64,000 nt of DNA, taken from contig OW240913.1 in assembly GCA_933207985.1 (NCBI GenBank), positions 104,476,182-104,540,181 on the forward strand, given 5' to 3'. The notes beneath the pieces were generated by a model. That model worked only from the letters and a program-made list of their open reading frames with translations. It searched no databases and was not told the DNA's origin. This stretch comes from Pelobates cultripes (lineage: Eukaryota; Chordata; Amphibia; Anura; Pelobatidae). Below, piece after piece: positions 33,081 to 45,080 of the stretch. The first letter of the stretch is position 1; every line of letters begins with the position of its first letter. Both the position numbers and the translations under genes were made by a program.

Positions 33081-34420
33081 AAAATGCTCATTACCCATAC
33101 ACTTGGTACAAGCTAGCGGAAAAATGATCCCACGCTAAGGTTCAAAATATGCCTTTTGAATTACCCTGGGATGTCTTCTTTAAGAAATGGTAAGCCTTTA
33201 TGGTGTAATTGGATTATATAGCCTTTTAAAATACTCTAAAATGGGACATGGACACAGCGTAAAAATTCAAAATTTGAGAAAAACTGGAATGGCTGTGTCT
33301 CAAATGTGCCCCTTCAATGTCCACATATACCTGTCAAAGGTACAAATAGGGATATTGCTGTAGTCAGCCGACATAGCTGAGCAACATATGAAGCATTATA
33401 CAGTCGTAGCACACATACGATTTGCAAAATATACTGTGCAAACTCACTTTGTGTGTCAAAAATGCAGAAAAAAATGCTTATTACCATTACACTTGGTACA
33501 AGCTAGCGGAAAAATTATCCCACGCTAAGGTTCAAAATATGCCTTTTTGAATTGCCCTGGGATGTCTTCTTTAAGAAATGGTATGCTTTTATGTTGTAGT
33601 TTTAATATGTAGCCTGCTCCAAAGTGGGACACGGACGCATCAAAACCCTCCATGAAAATTCACACTTAAAAACCTTAACTTGTCACGTATCTTTTACAGC
33701 AGTGTAACTTCACAAAATAGTGTCTAGGTCATACATTGGGCATATTGTTTTACTCAGAAGACTTAGCTGAGCATAATTTGGGGGGTTTGAACTTAGTGGC
33801 ACATATGAAATGTACAAAATGCCCAGCAAAAATGTAATCCGTATGTAAAAAATTTCCAAAATTATTTTTTACCACATACTTTGGCATATATTGGTGAAAA
33901 AATGGGGGCATGTTAAGGCACAATATGCACCATATGAGATACCCTGGAGTATCTACTTTTACAAATAGTAGGCCTTTGCGGCATTTTTTTGAACAGTCAA
34001 ACTGCTATAATACCCCAAATTGAAGCATAGGCCCATTAAATCCGCCTCTCAAAATTCTACTGTAAATGTTGAAATGGACAGGTCTCCTATATGGCACTGT
34101 AGCTTCACAAAATAGTGCCAAAGACATACAATGGGGGTATCGTTGTACTCAGCAGAAGTATCTGAACACAAAAAAAAAAAAACTTTGTACAGGAATAGCA
34201 CACACCAACTTTACAAAATACACATGAGAAGTTCTTTGTTATAAGTTTGTGTGCCAAAAACCCCAAAAAACTAAATTTTACTCCAATATTTAGCAGAGAT
34301 TGGCGGTGAAATGGCTACATAGAAAGTGTCAAAACAACCTTAGGACAATAGCCTGTGATGTCAACTTTATATAAATATATACTTTTGTGTGGCAATTTTG
34401 TTTTCTTTTATGGCTATTAA
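33081..34420 (+). repeat. Four-unit tandem array, period about 390 bp
   Basis: Units begin near 33081, 33471, 33861 and 34265. Units one and two share long near-identical runs (TTGGTACAAGCTAGCGGAAA, CCCACGCTAAGGTTCAAAAT). Units three and four are progressively diverged but keep the order of blocks (a CCCTGG-type and a GCCTTT-type word). The gradient suggests units of different age. Confidence 0.75.
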
Positions 34421-34884
34421 GCTTACAAGACAAACATACCAAATTGTAAAATCGCTCCACATTAAAAGTTTATTTTACTCCTTGTGCTTTGTGACCTGTA
34501 ACTACCAAAAAAAAACTTAAAATCACAGACACATTATTTATTCTGTAAATCAGAACAACTAAATGAATTTATTTTTAATTACTTTCCTTAACCTGCACTA
34601 ATTATGCACACATTATTATTGCAAAAACTGTACAAAAAAATACAAATGTTTTCTTTTATTTTGCCTTTTTCTGTATTTTTTTAATAATAAATAAGCATTT
34701 ATATATATGTTACATCAAATTAAAGCCCTTTCTATCCTTTAAAAAACAGTATGTAATATGGTCGTTGCAATAAACTAGAGAGATGCAAATTGCAGTTGAA
34801 CGAAAATACAGCAAGAAAATGCAAAAATTGCTTGTATCATTAAGCGTAAGACAAGCTTCTGAAGCTGTGTCCTTAAGGGGTTAT

Positions 34885-35119
34885 ATTATTAATATTATTA
34901 AATTTATGAGTGGTAGTGGATCATAACATTTACTCACTTTGCTGTTTTGTCCCAAATTGGAAAACATTATTGCAATTATATAGACATAGCCAAACGTTAA
35001 ATGTTGTTGAATCTCCTTTTACTAACACCTGTAGTAATATAGTATAATATAACCATCCTGGAATGGTTGGTAAACAACAGCCAGAGTGCTTGTGTGTTTC
35101 TGGGCATAAGTATCAAACA
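34885..35119. other. No gene seen
   Basis: AT-rich linker between two repeat elements. Confidence 0.35.
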
Positions 35120-35840
35120 TCATAACACGCTGCAGTGGTTATATCCGGAGTGTCCTGTCTAACGTATTTTAAGTAGTCAAACCAATTGAATTCTTACTTG
35201 GGGTTTGCAGGGCACCACTTCCAACCTCTACTATCTCAGCCAGGTAAATGAAAGTTCTCGGTCTACGTTAAGCCTGGTGGTGTAGAGCTTGGCTCATTTG
35301 CTAAAAGTGATCAGATGATGCTCTCAGCTATACCTCCCCACATTGGAAGGTATGGATTTGTGACATGGGTGGTCAGTCTCTGGGAGTCATTAGCAATGCC
35401 GACAATGGGCAAGCCTCCCCTTTTTCATCTTTTACAGGGACATGTCACCCTGGTGTCAAGAACACCAGACGGACAGACGGACAGACCCCTGCCCGATCCC
35501 CAATGTAGAAGACCATGCAAAGAACACCATTGAAGCACTCTCTGCATAGTATTAATACATCCAGTACAGCATAAGCATGTCAACTAAATCAGCTGGAGAG
35601 AACTGTAAAATAAGGCCTGTCCGACTTGAATCATTACATTTGGCAGACCTGCTCTCAGCCAGTTGAGCTAATCCAGACTGTGGGAGCTTCTGGCAGTGAG
35701 GAACTGCACCTGACAAACTAAACTGTTTAAAATAGTTTACTTACACTGGGAAGGGGAGCACCAGTGCACATCTGGCACCCTAACCACTGCAGTGCTATGT
35801 ACTGGTTATGGTGCTTGAAGTGTTTTTTCAAATAAACCAA
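35120..35840. repeat. MITE-like repeat with CACCATAACCACT-type ends
   Basis: CTGCAGTGGTTATATCCGGAGTGTCC lies near 35129 in the same orientation as CTGGTTATGGTGCTTGAAGTG near 35801, suggesting two truncated copies in tandem. The inner block GGCTCATTTGCTAAAAGTGATCAG resembles 55180-55215. Non-coding; GACAGACG repeats near 35470. Confidence 0.4.
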
Positions 35841-37490
35841 TGTTTATATGGTGATGACCAGCTACTTATTTTATGGTTGTTTACATTAGATAGGTGTTTT
35901 GTTTTATGTAAGCTTAAGATGTGTGCAGTGTGTTGATTATTCCCTGAATGGAATAAATATGTGCATTTGGTAATTACAGAACCCAATACTCTTATGCTCG
36001 ATCAGAGACTGGGAGCCTTTTCTCCAGTTAATAAAATGTGTAGTGCTGGGACTCCTTCGAGGTGTATGTGTCTTAGTGTTTATTAGAGCTCCACAGCAAT
36101 AATACTCACGGTAATGTGTTCAGAAATCAGTCTGTGTAAATAACATACATTGTTCTTGTTCTAAATTACATCATATTTCCATAAGTTGTTATTAGTAAGT
36201 CACCTAAAATTACTCAGAATAGCCAGCCCCTTGCCAACCCCCTCACCCACCCCCACTCACACCAATAAAATGAAAGTGTTCCTCTTTGCCCTGTAAAGCA
36301 GCCACCTCATGCTCTAGCCTCAAGATGTTGCTGAACCACAACACATTCTTTAAATTCTGAAAGCTGTATATCCACATCTGGGTGGACAGAGTTTGTGATC
36401 ATTGCTCTAAAACTTATATTGTGTTGCTTTATAGTAGAAGTCCACCACTTACATTAAATGGTGGTCATATAGTTTTACTATTCTATTTAGTTGCTGGGTT
36501 TTGTTTGTGGGTTTGCAGATTATTATGTACATTGAAAAGTCCAATCATTTTGTTTTCAAAGAGCAACCTTCTCTCCCTTATGATCTGTAATTCTTTGTAA
36601 AGGTCATCTGTGATACAGTGAAATATTGTTTGGAGGGAATCCTTTAAATCAACCAGCATGAGCTTCAGTGAAGCATCTGTTATAAAAGCTCAAGAGATAA
36701 AAAATATATTTCGCTGTCCCTACCATCGCCACAAAATAGAGCTAAGATATTATACTTACCATTGCACTATAAGATGGATGTCTGTCTTGTTCGAAGATCA
36801 TTTTTCGTAGATGTTTATGTTATAACTTGTCAAAACATTACTGCTATAAAATGTGCATATAATTTGATATATAAGTGAATTTACTGCTATTTGTATGTGA
36901 CTTTTTGTTAATTGTTTGTTTAGCTAGAGTTACTTCTTTCACTGATAGTCTTGTAAATTTATATTCATTGTTTGACTCTCACGTATCTGATCATTCATAT
37001 CTTTTTATCGCAAATGTTATCTACTCTGGGTTTTCATCTCTAATTACCTCAATATCTCCATGTCTCCCCACCCATAATGGTGATTTTTTTATTTATTTAT
37101 TTTTCTAATCCCAGACTTTATATGTCAGACTGGGCCCCAATTAAAGAGCATTGATTAGCAACACCCAGTACTCACAAGCAACCAGCTCTGCAGAATTGCC
37201 TAAGCAGAGGTATCATCTCTGGAACGCTGCCCATTCTCCCCTCACCACTCCATCCCACCCAATGGTCATTACCATACTTATAGATAGTGCAGATCAGCTG
37301 GTTTCAAAACACACAAACCAGGTCACTAAACTTCTCCTCACCTGAAATCCCTCTGTGTACAAATACACATATACCTATGAGTGTTTAAACCATGGTTAAG
37401 GATGCATACATGTATATATATATATAATTATATATGTGCATATATATATAATCTTCATATCTATATAACAAAACACATTTTCTCTAAATA
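35841..37490. other. No gene seen
   Basis: AT-rich sequence with a C-rich stretch at 36232-36262 and TA runs at 37411-37450. The frames at 36382-36600 and 36875-37108 show no domain. The last 300 bases may be upstream sequence of the LINE fragment that follows. Confidence 0.4.
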
Positions 37491-38550
37491 ATGTTCTCCA
37501 TTCTATTTTTCACTTTCACACTAACTTCTTTTATTACTAAAATATCCTTATCGTTCTGCTCACCTGTCCCTGGCAACACCATCTTCATTACTTCCACTTT
37601 ACTCCCTTCCCCTCTCTATTCATCCCATGCACTCTACATATCAAACCCTGCTCCCATCTCGGCAAACCCACCATGTACTAACTCAAGGAACCACACCAAT
37701 CTCATACTAATATCATGTCACACTTCCTCTAATTCCTCCTTCAATACTGCCCTCTGGAATGCACGTTCTGTTTTCTATATTACAAAACCCATTGCTGTCC
37801 ACAACCTCTTCTTTCGCTCGATCCCTAGATTTACTAGCCTTAACAGAAACATGGCTTTCCCCCTCTGACAATGCTAACCCTGCATCTTTGTCCTTTGGTG
37901 GTCTTCAACTTATCCACAACCCAAGACACTCTGAATGTGAAAATGGTGGTGTAGGGTTTCTCCTTTCACCTGCTCCTTCAAATCTCTACCCACCCCCACC
38001 TTTTCCTCTCTTTCTCATCATTTGAAATTCGTTTGATTTGCCTTTTCAAACCCTTGTCTTCTAAGATTGCTGTTATTTATCGCCCCCGTGGTTCCCCTCT
38101 TCTCTTCCTTGACCACTTTGCTGCCTGGCTACCCTACTTTATTACTCCCATTAACCCACCTTTGACCTCAGCAGCCTCTAAACCACTTTCAATTACTTCC
38201 TCCCTCGGGCTATTGCAGTGGGCTAATTCTCCCACCCATGTAGCTGGAAATACCCTCGACCTCATTTTCTCTTATGCATGTACAGTATCTAATATCTGCA
38301 ACACTCCATTTCCTCTCTCTGATCACCACCTCTTATGGTTTGCTCTCGAGTACCCACTCACCCAACAACCTCAGCCTAACCCCCTTCAACTCAGGAGGAA
38401 CCTTAATTCTATTGATCTCCAGCAGCTGTCAGCTGATATTGATTCACAACTGCTATCCATCACTTCCCTCTCCTATCCCTCACTGGCCATCTCCACATAT
38501 AATACTACCCTCACCTCTGCCTTGAACGCTGCAGCCCTGCTCCAAACATT
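37491..38550 (+). pseudogene. L2/CR1-type LINE, endonuclease domain fragment
   Basis: Three frames carry successive blocks of an apurinic-type endonuclease: LWNARSV (near 37754), LDLLALTETWL (37825-37857), GGVGFLLSP (near 37945), then after a shift VIYRPRG (38072-38092), FPTH-like SPTHVAGNTLDLIFS (38231-38275) and SDHHLLWF (38319-38342). These include the catalytic Glu, Asp and His signatures of non-LTR endonucleases. LWNARSV and VIYRP are usual in the L2/CR1/Rex group. The reverse transcriptase half is missing: sequence switches near 38550 to an L1 on the other strand. Confidence 0.65.
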
Positions 38551-38552
38551 TA

Positions 38553-40151
38553 TGTGGAATGTGGAGAGTTGTTTCGTTTTTACTGTGCCTGCTTCACAGA
38601 ATGACTCAAAGTTGGTGTTTTCTCTATGTCCTGTCAGGAGTGTTGGGTTAGAGGAGATGAAGTGTCTGAGTTGCCTCAGATTGAAGCGGTGTAGTGTGGT
38701 TGGTTGGGCAGTATTGGTAAGGTCCAGTCCCTCTAGTGGCCTTAGTCCTGTGGTAGTGAGGATGTCCACTAGTTTGAGGTAGTGGGAGTTGGTAGGCTGG
38801 AGCATGGTAAAGGTGGATGTATGCCAACCTGGTGGGAATTGTGGGTTATGGGTCACTGGGTAGAGTGGTGATGGATAAGGAGAGACGTGTGGTGTTGTTT
38901 TTATGTGTTGCCACGATTTTAGGGTGGGTTCCACAGTCAGGTGGGATCGGTGACTTAGGGCAGGAGTATGTTGCTTTTTTCGTGCCAGGGAATCGCGTAT
39001 AGTGGTCCTTTGAAGCACGTTGCATCCAATTGGACCCAGTGTTTCGGGTTTTGTGGTTGGGACCATTCGTAGATTCTGGATAGTGTTATGACTTTGTGAT
39101 AATATTCGATGTCTGGTAGGCCTAGGCCACATCTCAGTTTGGGCAACACTAGGATCTTGTGAGGAAGTCTGGGATGTTTGTGGGCCCATATGAATTCGGA
39201 AAATATGCGTTTTATTGACCCAAATAATGTTTTAGGTATGGCCACGGGTAGGGCCTGTAGGAGATATAGCAGTTTGGGGAGGACGTTCATTTTTGGATAT
39301 GTATGCAAGACAGCCACCAAACAGCGACTTGTGCCACTTGAGTAGATCGTCTGAGATTGATTTGATCAAGGGGGAGAAATTAAGACTGTAGATTTTTGTC
39401 AAGTCTCTGGGAAGTTTGACCCCCAGATAACCAACCGCCCAGGCAAATTAGAACCTGGTTTGAAGTAGGGTTTTGGTAGCGTTGGTGATGTGTATAGGGA
39501 GAATCTCACTTTTTGTGAAGTTTACCTTGAAATTGGAGAGGGCATTATAGAGATGGATTTTATGCAGAAGGGCGGGCATGGTAATGATAGGGTCGGTGAT
39601 AGTAAAGAGGAGATCGTCTGCAAATGCTGCAATCTTATATTCTCTGTCCCCGACTCGAAGGTCATGGATGGCCATGTTGTCTCTAATGCCCTGGAGGAAG
39701 GGTTCCATTATGAGAATGAAGAATAAGAGGGAGTAAAGGGGAGAGAGGACATCCCTGCCTTGTGCCGTTACTGATTGTGACTGGTTCTGAGAGTTGGCCA
39801 TTTATTCTAATCTTGGAGCTGGGTCTGGAATACAGCACCTTCATTCATTGTAGCCAGGTTTGGCCAAATACCATGGCCCTAAGGGTGTCAAAGAGGAGGG
39901 ACCAGTCCACCTTATCGAAAGCCTTCTCTGCATCGATTGACAGGAGCAGACTCTGTGAGTTGGAACGTTGGGCTAAGTAGATTAGGTTGACCATTTTAGA
40001 GGTGTTGTTTTTCGCCTCCCTTCCTGTAGAAATGGGCATAAGCAGGTGGCCAGGATTTTAGTAACGATTTTTAGATCAATATTTATAAGAGATATTGGTC
40101 TGTAGCTCCCACAGCTCAGGGGGTCTTTCCCTGGTTTGGGTATCAGGGAAA
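38553..40151 (-). pseudogene. L1 ORF2, reverse transcriptase distal part and C-terminus
   Basis: On the minus strand the order is ISLIPKPGKD, SYRPISLINIDLKI (40151-40060), SIDAEKAFDKVDW (near 39940-39900, first catalytic Asp), AAFADDLLF (near 39630, catalytic Asp pair), then thumb and C-terminal blocks such as RIFSEFIWAHKHPRL and LPHKILVLPKLRCGLGLP (near 39220-39110). Frames change several times. The C-terminal region ends around ESFCEAGTVK (38600). Confidence 0.75.
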
Positions 40152-40156
40152 TATGG

Positions 40157-41134
40157 TGTAACGGGCTGTTTTGCACACAAGAGGTTAAAAACCATTTAGG
40201 TGATATTCCCCTTTTCAGATGCACAGACAGCTACTGCAATCACCAATCTCCCGAACTGCAAACACATGAATTCACCAATCTCCCAAACTGGAACCAGGGG
40301 AATGCTCCAAACTCCCAAACAGGAAACACACGAATGCTGTAAACAGCCGAACAGAAAAACCATACGAACAGCTTACACTCCTGGCAGTCGCACTGTAACA
40401 GCATACAATCCAATTCCCCCCAAGAACGAGACGACACTTCGTTTGAGGTTCAAGCAGGACTGATTTACTGGGGCAACCTGCCTGGCTTTTATGCAGGTCT
40501 CCCACCTGGTGGACACTCCCCTAGGGGACCAGATGGAAGACTGGGAAACATATTGGACATTGACCAATCACAAGCTTACAATTCCACAATGCCTCACAAT
40601 CCCTCCTCTCTGTCCTGGAGATAATTGGGAAGTAATCCAATTATCTCCAAGGACAGAGGCAAAACTTAATTAACCACATGGCAGACAAAAGACAATAAAA
40701 GACATAAAATTACATACTGTTACATTTATCACATAGAACATACACATTCTACCTATCCCCAGATAGCTTAGATCTGAGCGCACATTATTACTGAATGGCG
40801 CTCAGATCACATATATACAGTTAAATCGCCATGGAGCCAAAGTCTTTCCCATAGTCTTTCAGTATACGGCTGGGCTCCATGGCATAGCTATCTGGGGTAG
40901 CATGGTTTAAACAGTAAAGTGCCGAATGGACTGGTGTTCGGATAAGTGACTGCAGGTAGGAGAAGGGAGGTAGGCGGCTCAGCGATGTTCGTGACTTTAA
41001 CAGTCCGCAGAAAGGCACGAACCAGCCTTTCTGCAGGGAAAAAGAACAGTGTTAAACATGGGGCCATAGTCCAGCGGCAGGAGGTGGGCGACCAGGCTCC
41101 TTCAGTGGCCAGTGGAGAGGTTGGTTCCGCCACA
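40157..41134 (-). mobile_element. Solo LTR, family 1 copy 2, with duplication TATGG, inside L1 ORF2
   Basis: On the minus strand it begins TGTGGCGGAACC and ends CCCGTTACA. TATGG lies immediately outside both ends (40152-40156 and 41135-41139). Shared blocks with the 13016-14246 LTR include CCCCAGATAGCTATGCCATG, GAGCGCCATTCAGTAATAAT, the conserved hairpin, and the C..TTCTTGGGGGG segment. A CATAAAA word and an AGTAAA poly(A)-like signal sit near 40470 on the minus strand. The open frames on both strands within it are incidental. Confidence 0.85.
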
Positions 41135-41139
41135 TATGG

Positions 41140-41716
41140 GCTTCCAGGGCCAGGTCTAGAAGTGTGGGATTGTTTGTAAGGGAATTGAAGGCCTTAATAA
41201 ACGGGTGAGCTAGGATTTCCCCAAAGGTCTTATAATATTTGGCTGCAAATCTTTCTATCTCGTCTTTATTAGGTTGTACCGAGCGCAGGTTATAGAAGTC
41301 GGAGTAAAAATCATGGAATGATTCTAGTATGTCAGGGACTTTGTGTGATGCCTCCCCTGTTTTGGTTTTTGATATGAATGTAGTTTGTCTAGTATCTTGG
41401 AGCATTTTTGCTAATAGGTGCCCGCATTTGCCCCATTTCGAGTAGTAATTGTATTTCGTCAGCGAGAGTTTCCGTTTGATCTGGGCATTCAGAAGTTGTT
41501 GGAGATTTGATCTATATTCTGTTAGTTGGATGTATGATTCTAATGAGTGAGTTGCCTTGTGTGTCTCTTCTAAGTGGTGTATCCTTTGGGTGAGTGTATG
41601 GACTTGGGTCTCAGAGCTGTGAGGTGTCCTCTGGCCACCACCTTATGGGCCTCCTATGTGAGAGTTTATGCCATGCCTGGAGTGTCCTTTTCAACAAAGT
41701 AGTGTTTGAGTGTGTC
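41140..41716 (-). pseudogene. L1 ORF2, linker and start of reverse transcriptase
   Basis: The minus-strand frame from 41405 reads TGEASHKVPDILESFHDFYSDFY, RFAAKYYKTFGEIL, HPFIKAFNSL and TLLDLALEAH, the region just before the LIPKPGKD motif. It meets the LTR duplication at 41139 and resumes after 40151. 41406-41716 is the degenerate linker to the endonuclease. Confidence 0.65.
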
Positions 41717-42511
41717 TTAGAGTTGGGAAGTGATGAGTGTGTTGTCTAGTAATGTGCCGTTGAGTTTCCATTGGAAAGATTTTAATGGGAGGGATGGGAT
41801 TGAGATGGTCAGGGTCAATGGGGCATGATCTGACCATGTGATTGGTTCATATTGACATTGAGTGATGAGGTGAAGAAATCTGTGTGGTAGAAATATCATG
41901 TCAATTCTGGAATATGTGTCTATTGCCGGGGAGTAGTAAGAGTAGTCTTTGGAGCTTGGGTGGGTGATTCGCCAGCAGTCGCACAATCGTGCTTTATCTA
42001 GTAGATGGGCTATTTGTCTGTGGGCGGAAGCTTGATATGTTATCACATTGGTAGTATCTAGCCGTGAGTCTAGGGATATGTTCAGGTCCCCTCCCATAAT
42101 CAGTATCCCCTCCTGGAATGTTTCTATGATCCTGAGGGACCGCCGTAGTGATCTGCTTTGGGTTTTATTGGGTAGGTAGAGATTAGCAAATGTCACGGTA
42201 GTTTGGCCTATTAATCCTTCAGCCATTGCCAGTCTCCCTGTGTCATCTGTGTATTGGTCTTTATGGATATAGGGTACCTGGGAGGATATGAGGATTGTCA
42301 CTCCCCTTTTCGCTACGGGGTAGTTATTAAAAAAAAAAACAGTAGGGTATCTATTATTTCTAAGTGATAGGCCAGCGTCACGCTGAAAATTAGTTTCCTG
42401 AAGGAATGCAATGTCAGACTTCATTTTATGGAGTTCCTGTAGTACCAATGAATGTTTTTTGGGTGTATTTAGACGCTGTACGTTTTGGGTGACTACACAT
42501 ATTGTAGCCAT
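41717..42511 (-). pseudogene. L1 ORF2, apurinic-like endonuclease domain (open frame)
   Basis: This 264-codon frame starts near the normal ORF2 start and shows the nuclease signatures in order: NVQRLN (residues 10-15), FLQETN (catalytic Glu, about 36-41), GGDLNI (about 142-147), YSRIDMIFL (about 207) and SDHAPL (catalytic Asp-His, about 233). It nicks target DNA to prime reverse transcription. The frame is uninterrupted but the rest of ORF2 is broken, so it is not functional as an element. Confidence 0.8.
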
Positions 42512-43676
42512 TATGAGGACAAGCCTGTGCTCAGTGCTTCCCTGTCTGGGGGCTCGGTATTTAAAACAGTTGAGTTTGAACTATATACAAATGGACTTGG
42601 GATGTATATGGGGGTGTAAGGTGGTGGGGGGTTTATGGTTCCGTCGGTGGTCTTCCCAGGTCTAGGAATCTATGCCTCCTGGGAGAATATTACACTGCTC
42701 CTGTGGGAGTGGGGAGAGGGGAATAGACTCTACAGTGTCAGAGACTGTTGTGGGGTCATCTAGGGGATGGAGGGGTATGGAGGTGACTAGACGCTCAGTT
42801 ACCTGCGGTTTACGGTTGTGGCACCTAGCAGTTTAAACCTTCAGCAAACCATGGATTGCAGATAAAACTCATAGGATGGGGAGAGGGGGATATTTTTTGC
42901 GTTATATAACACGGGTCAGTTGGTTACTTTGGGTATAGGCGGTTTTGGGGTTAGTATCTGGTTATGTGAGTGGACTAGGGGGCACACCCTATCGCATAAA
43001 TTGATCGTTGGAGAAGCACTACTTGTAAAGATAAATACACATCAGTAAATTATTACATTGTTACAATATATCTGGGGTTTGCTCCGTATGAGGCGGCCCA
43101 AATACCGGGGCTTCCTCTTAAATTAAATCCCTCACCCCCCCTCCGCACCCACCCCCTCCACACAGCTTCCACCCTGCAGGCATCCATATTGTTAACTCTC
43201 CATGTGTTCCTATGGGCCGCCTCCGGCTCTGAGCTACAGGAGCCCACAGTTTACACTGTCCAGCTAAGCCTTGCACTTTGGTCTTGTGGAGGTGCGTTAT
43301 CCTGCAGAGGTGCGGGGCGTGGGGGAAGGGGGGGAAGGGAGGCCCGGGTGGCACGGGAGCTAGGAGACAACGGTACCTGAGAGGCATCTCTCATGTAAGG
43401 GTCTTCGGTCCTGTGGCCAGACAGATTACCCAAAACACATAACCCAATGGCCCCTAGGGCAGAGTTGCTTACGATTCTCTGTGAGGTTGTGCTTCTATTT
43501 CAGTTCGTTCAGTTCTGCGTTTTCAGCAAAGAGTGCGGCAGCAAGTCTAGTAAGGTGGTGGTAAAGTGCAGCCAGTATGAGGAGGGGTGTGCCTGGTTGG
43601 GCCCCCCTTCGCTGTCAGTGGTTATGGTGGTAGTGTCCCAATGCGTCCCGGTGGATCAGTGTTAAGGTTGGGTCGT
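42512..43676 (-). other. L1 inter-ORF region, non-coding
   Basis: About 1.2 kb separates the ORF1 stop from ORF2. It includes a G+C-rich part (43090-43440) with overlapping incidental frames on both strands. It may be a genuine spacer or a further insertion; no target duplication is visible. Confidence 0.4.
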
Positions 43677-44824
43677 TTATTCTGTCTGAAGATGTTGAAC
43701 GTTAGGGCTGTTGGCTTTCTTTGTTCCCTGTGGATCATTTCTCCTCCTGTTAGATGGGGTCTGCCACCTGTTGAGTTGCGGAAGTTGCATCTGTGGAGAG
43801 TTTGGCATTGAACTGTACCAGTCCATCACGGCTACCTCCGTGAGACCCAGTGCTTGTGTGAAGGTAGCCTCATTATGTATAGAGGATAGGGTATGTGTTG
43901 CTCCTTGGTATGACGCTATGAGCGCAAACGGGAAGCCCCAGCGATATTTAATATTGCGCACTCTGAGCTGATCTGTAATGGGGTGCAGGATTCTCTGTGC
44001 ATTCAGCGTTGCCCAGGAAAGGTCTGGGTATATTTGTAGGGTCACTCCGTGAAATAGGAGCGGTTGGGAGGTTTGACGTAAGGCCGGCCTCTTTTTGGGT
44101 GTAATAATGTAGTCTGCAGGTGACATCTCGTGGGGCTGCAGTGGGGGCTCTTCTGGGTTTGAGGGCACTATGCGCCCTGTCAAAGAGCACTTGGTGCGTT
44201 GGGAGTTTATCTAATAGGAGGTTAAACAGCTCTGTCAGGGTAGTCATTAGGTTCTCTTGCTCCCCTCTGGCAGGCCTTTGATACGTAAATTGCGCCTACC
44301 CCTGTTATCAATGTCGTCTAATGATCTGTGTAGGGCTGAGAGGTCATGGGAGTGAGATGATACAGTGGCCTGAAGGGACCTGTGTATGCAGCATGTCTGT
44401 CGTCTTCGAGGGAGGTAAGTCTGTCACCCATATGGTGTACCTCTGTTTCTATGTGCTCAAACTTTGATTGAAAGGTGGCTTCCAGTCTCCCCAGCATGTT
44501 GGCCAGGCCACCTTTAGATGGCAGGTTCCTGATGGCTTCTCGGATATCCATATCAGGAATGTATGTGGATCCCTTAGGGCTTGACGGCGCTGAGCCGTCG
44601 TGCGAGGATTCTGCCACCATTTGTTTAGACGTGCCATGTTGGGAATCCGCGTTGTTATGGAAAAACTTTGTAAGGGCCCTTGATTTGCCTGGTGGGGGTT
44701 TCCCTGATGTCTGTTGGGAGGCCAGGGATCTTTTCAGGTGCCCCATGGTGAGTTTTAAGCCTGATGGATACCGATGTTGCTGAAGATTTTTTCGGAGCTC
44801 CTTTACTGCACGTCCATTCAGCAC
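43677..44824 (-). pseudogene. L1 ORF1 (RNA-binding protein), frameshifted
   Basis: On the minus strand, 44824-44318 encodes a basic N-terminus and a coiled-coil-like stretch (LGRLEATFQSKFEHIETEVHH is within it). RNLRIKGLPE (near 44307-44278) is the hinge before the RNA-recognition fold, and lies in a shifted frame. It continues with ELFNLLLDKL, RLHYYTQKE and the C-terminal domain blocks LLFHGVTLQIYPDLS and IKYRWGFPFALI (44080-43910). ORF1p is a trimeric RNA chaperone that packages the L1 transcript. At least two frameshifts are present. Confidence 0.7.
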
Positions 44825-44940
44825 AGACGTTGGCTCCGCCCCCTACGGATGATTATTTTAAGCAGTTTTGAGCAGTAAACAACAAAATGTAGTATGAGTA
44901 CAAAATGACAGATTGTTTATATTATTTTATCCTATCAGGA

Positions 44941-45080
44941 TTATTTGCTAAAGTGAGAATTTAAATAGAAATCAAAGTGAATTTCAAAATAACTGAACTG
45001 AAAAAAAATTCTAAATCAGCTATACTTAAATTTGAATTTTATTTTTGAATTGATTATACATTTTCACTTTACTAAATAAC
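44941..45080. mobile_element. Small MITE, GGTTATTCA family, degenerate copy
   Basis: TTTGCTAAAGTGAGAATTTA at the left is mirrored by CACTTTACTAAATAACAC at the right. Middle words resemble those at 15293-15456 and 62678-62817, with several changes. Confidence 0.4.

Larger units (their letters stand above)
31942..34884 (+). mobile_element. Large non-coding element: hairpin train plus tandem array
   Basis: The right end reads CCTTAAGGGGTTA and the left end TTATCCCTTCCC, weakly matching in reverse, like the TTAACCCCTT termini of other elements here. The left 500 bp are a run of palindromes, the middle a diverged 364-bp duplication, and the right part a four-unit array of about 390 bp. No protein is encoded. 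A similar layout (hairpins, AT-rich middle, AAGGGGTTAA end) is seen at 56594-59346. Confidence 0.5.
38553..44850 (-). mobile_element. L1-type LINE, split by a solo LTR, 3' end missing
   Basis: Read on the minus strand: ORF1 (44824-43677), a long inter-ORF gap, ORF2 endonuclease (42511-41717), ORF2 reverse transcriptase (41405 to about 39450, interrupted at 41134-40157) and ORF2 C-terminus to about 38553. No poly(A) tail is found at the low-coordinate end. LINEs normally lose their 5' end, so loss of the 3' end points to later deletion or recombination. The 5' limit near 44850 is approximate. Confidence 0.75.

Noticed and set aside
40240..41133. Several open frames on both strands between the L1 halves
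   Set aside because: They lie inside the solo LTR and have no coding meaning.
43053..43433. GC-rich overlapping open frames that might be a CpG-island exon
   Set aside because: They are open on both strands, lack domains and lie between L1 ORF1 and ORF2 in the same element.
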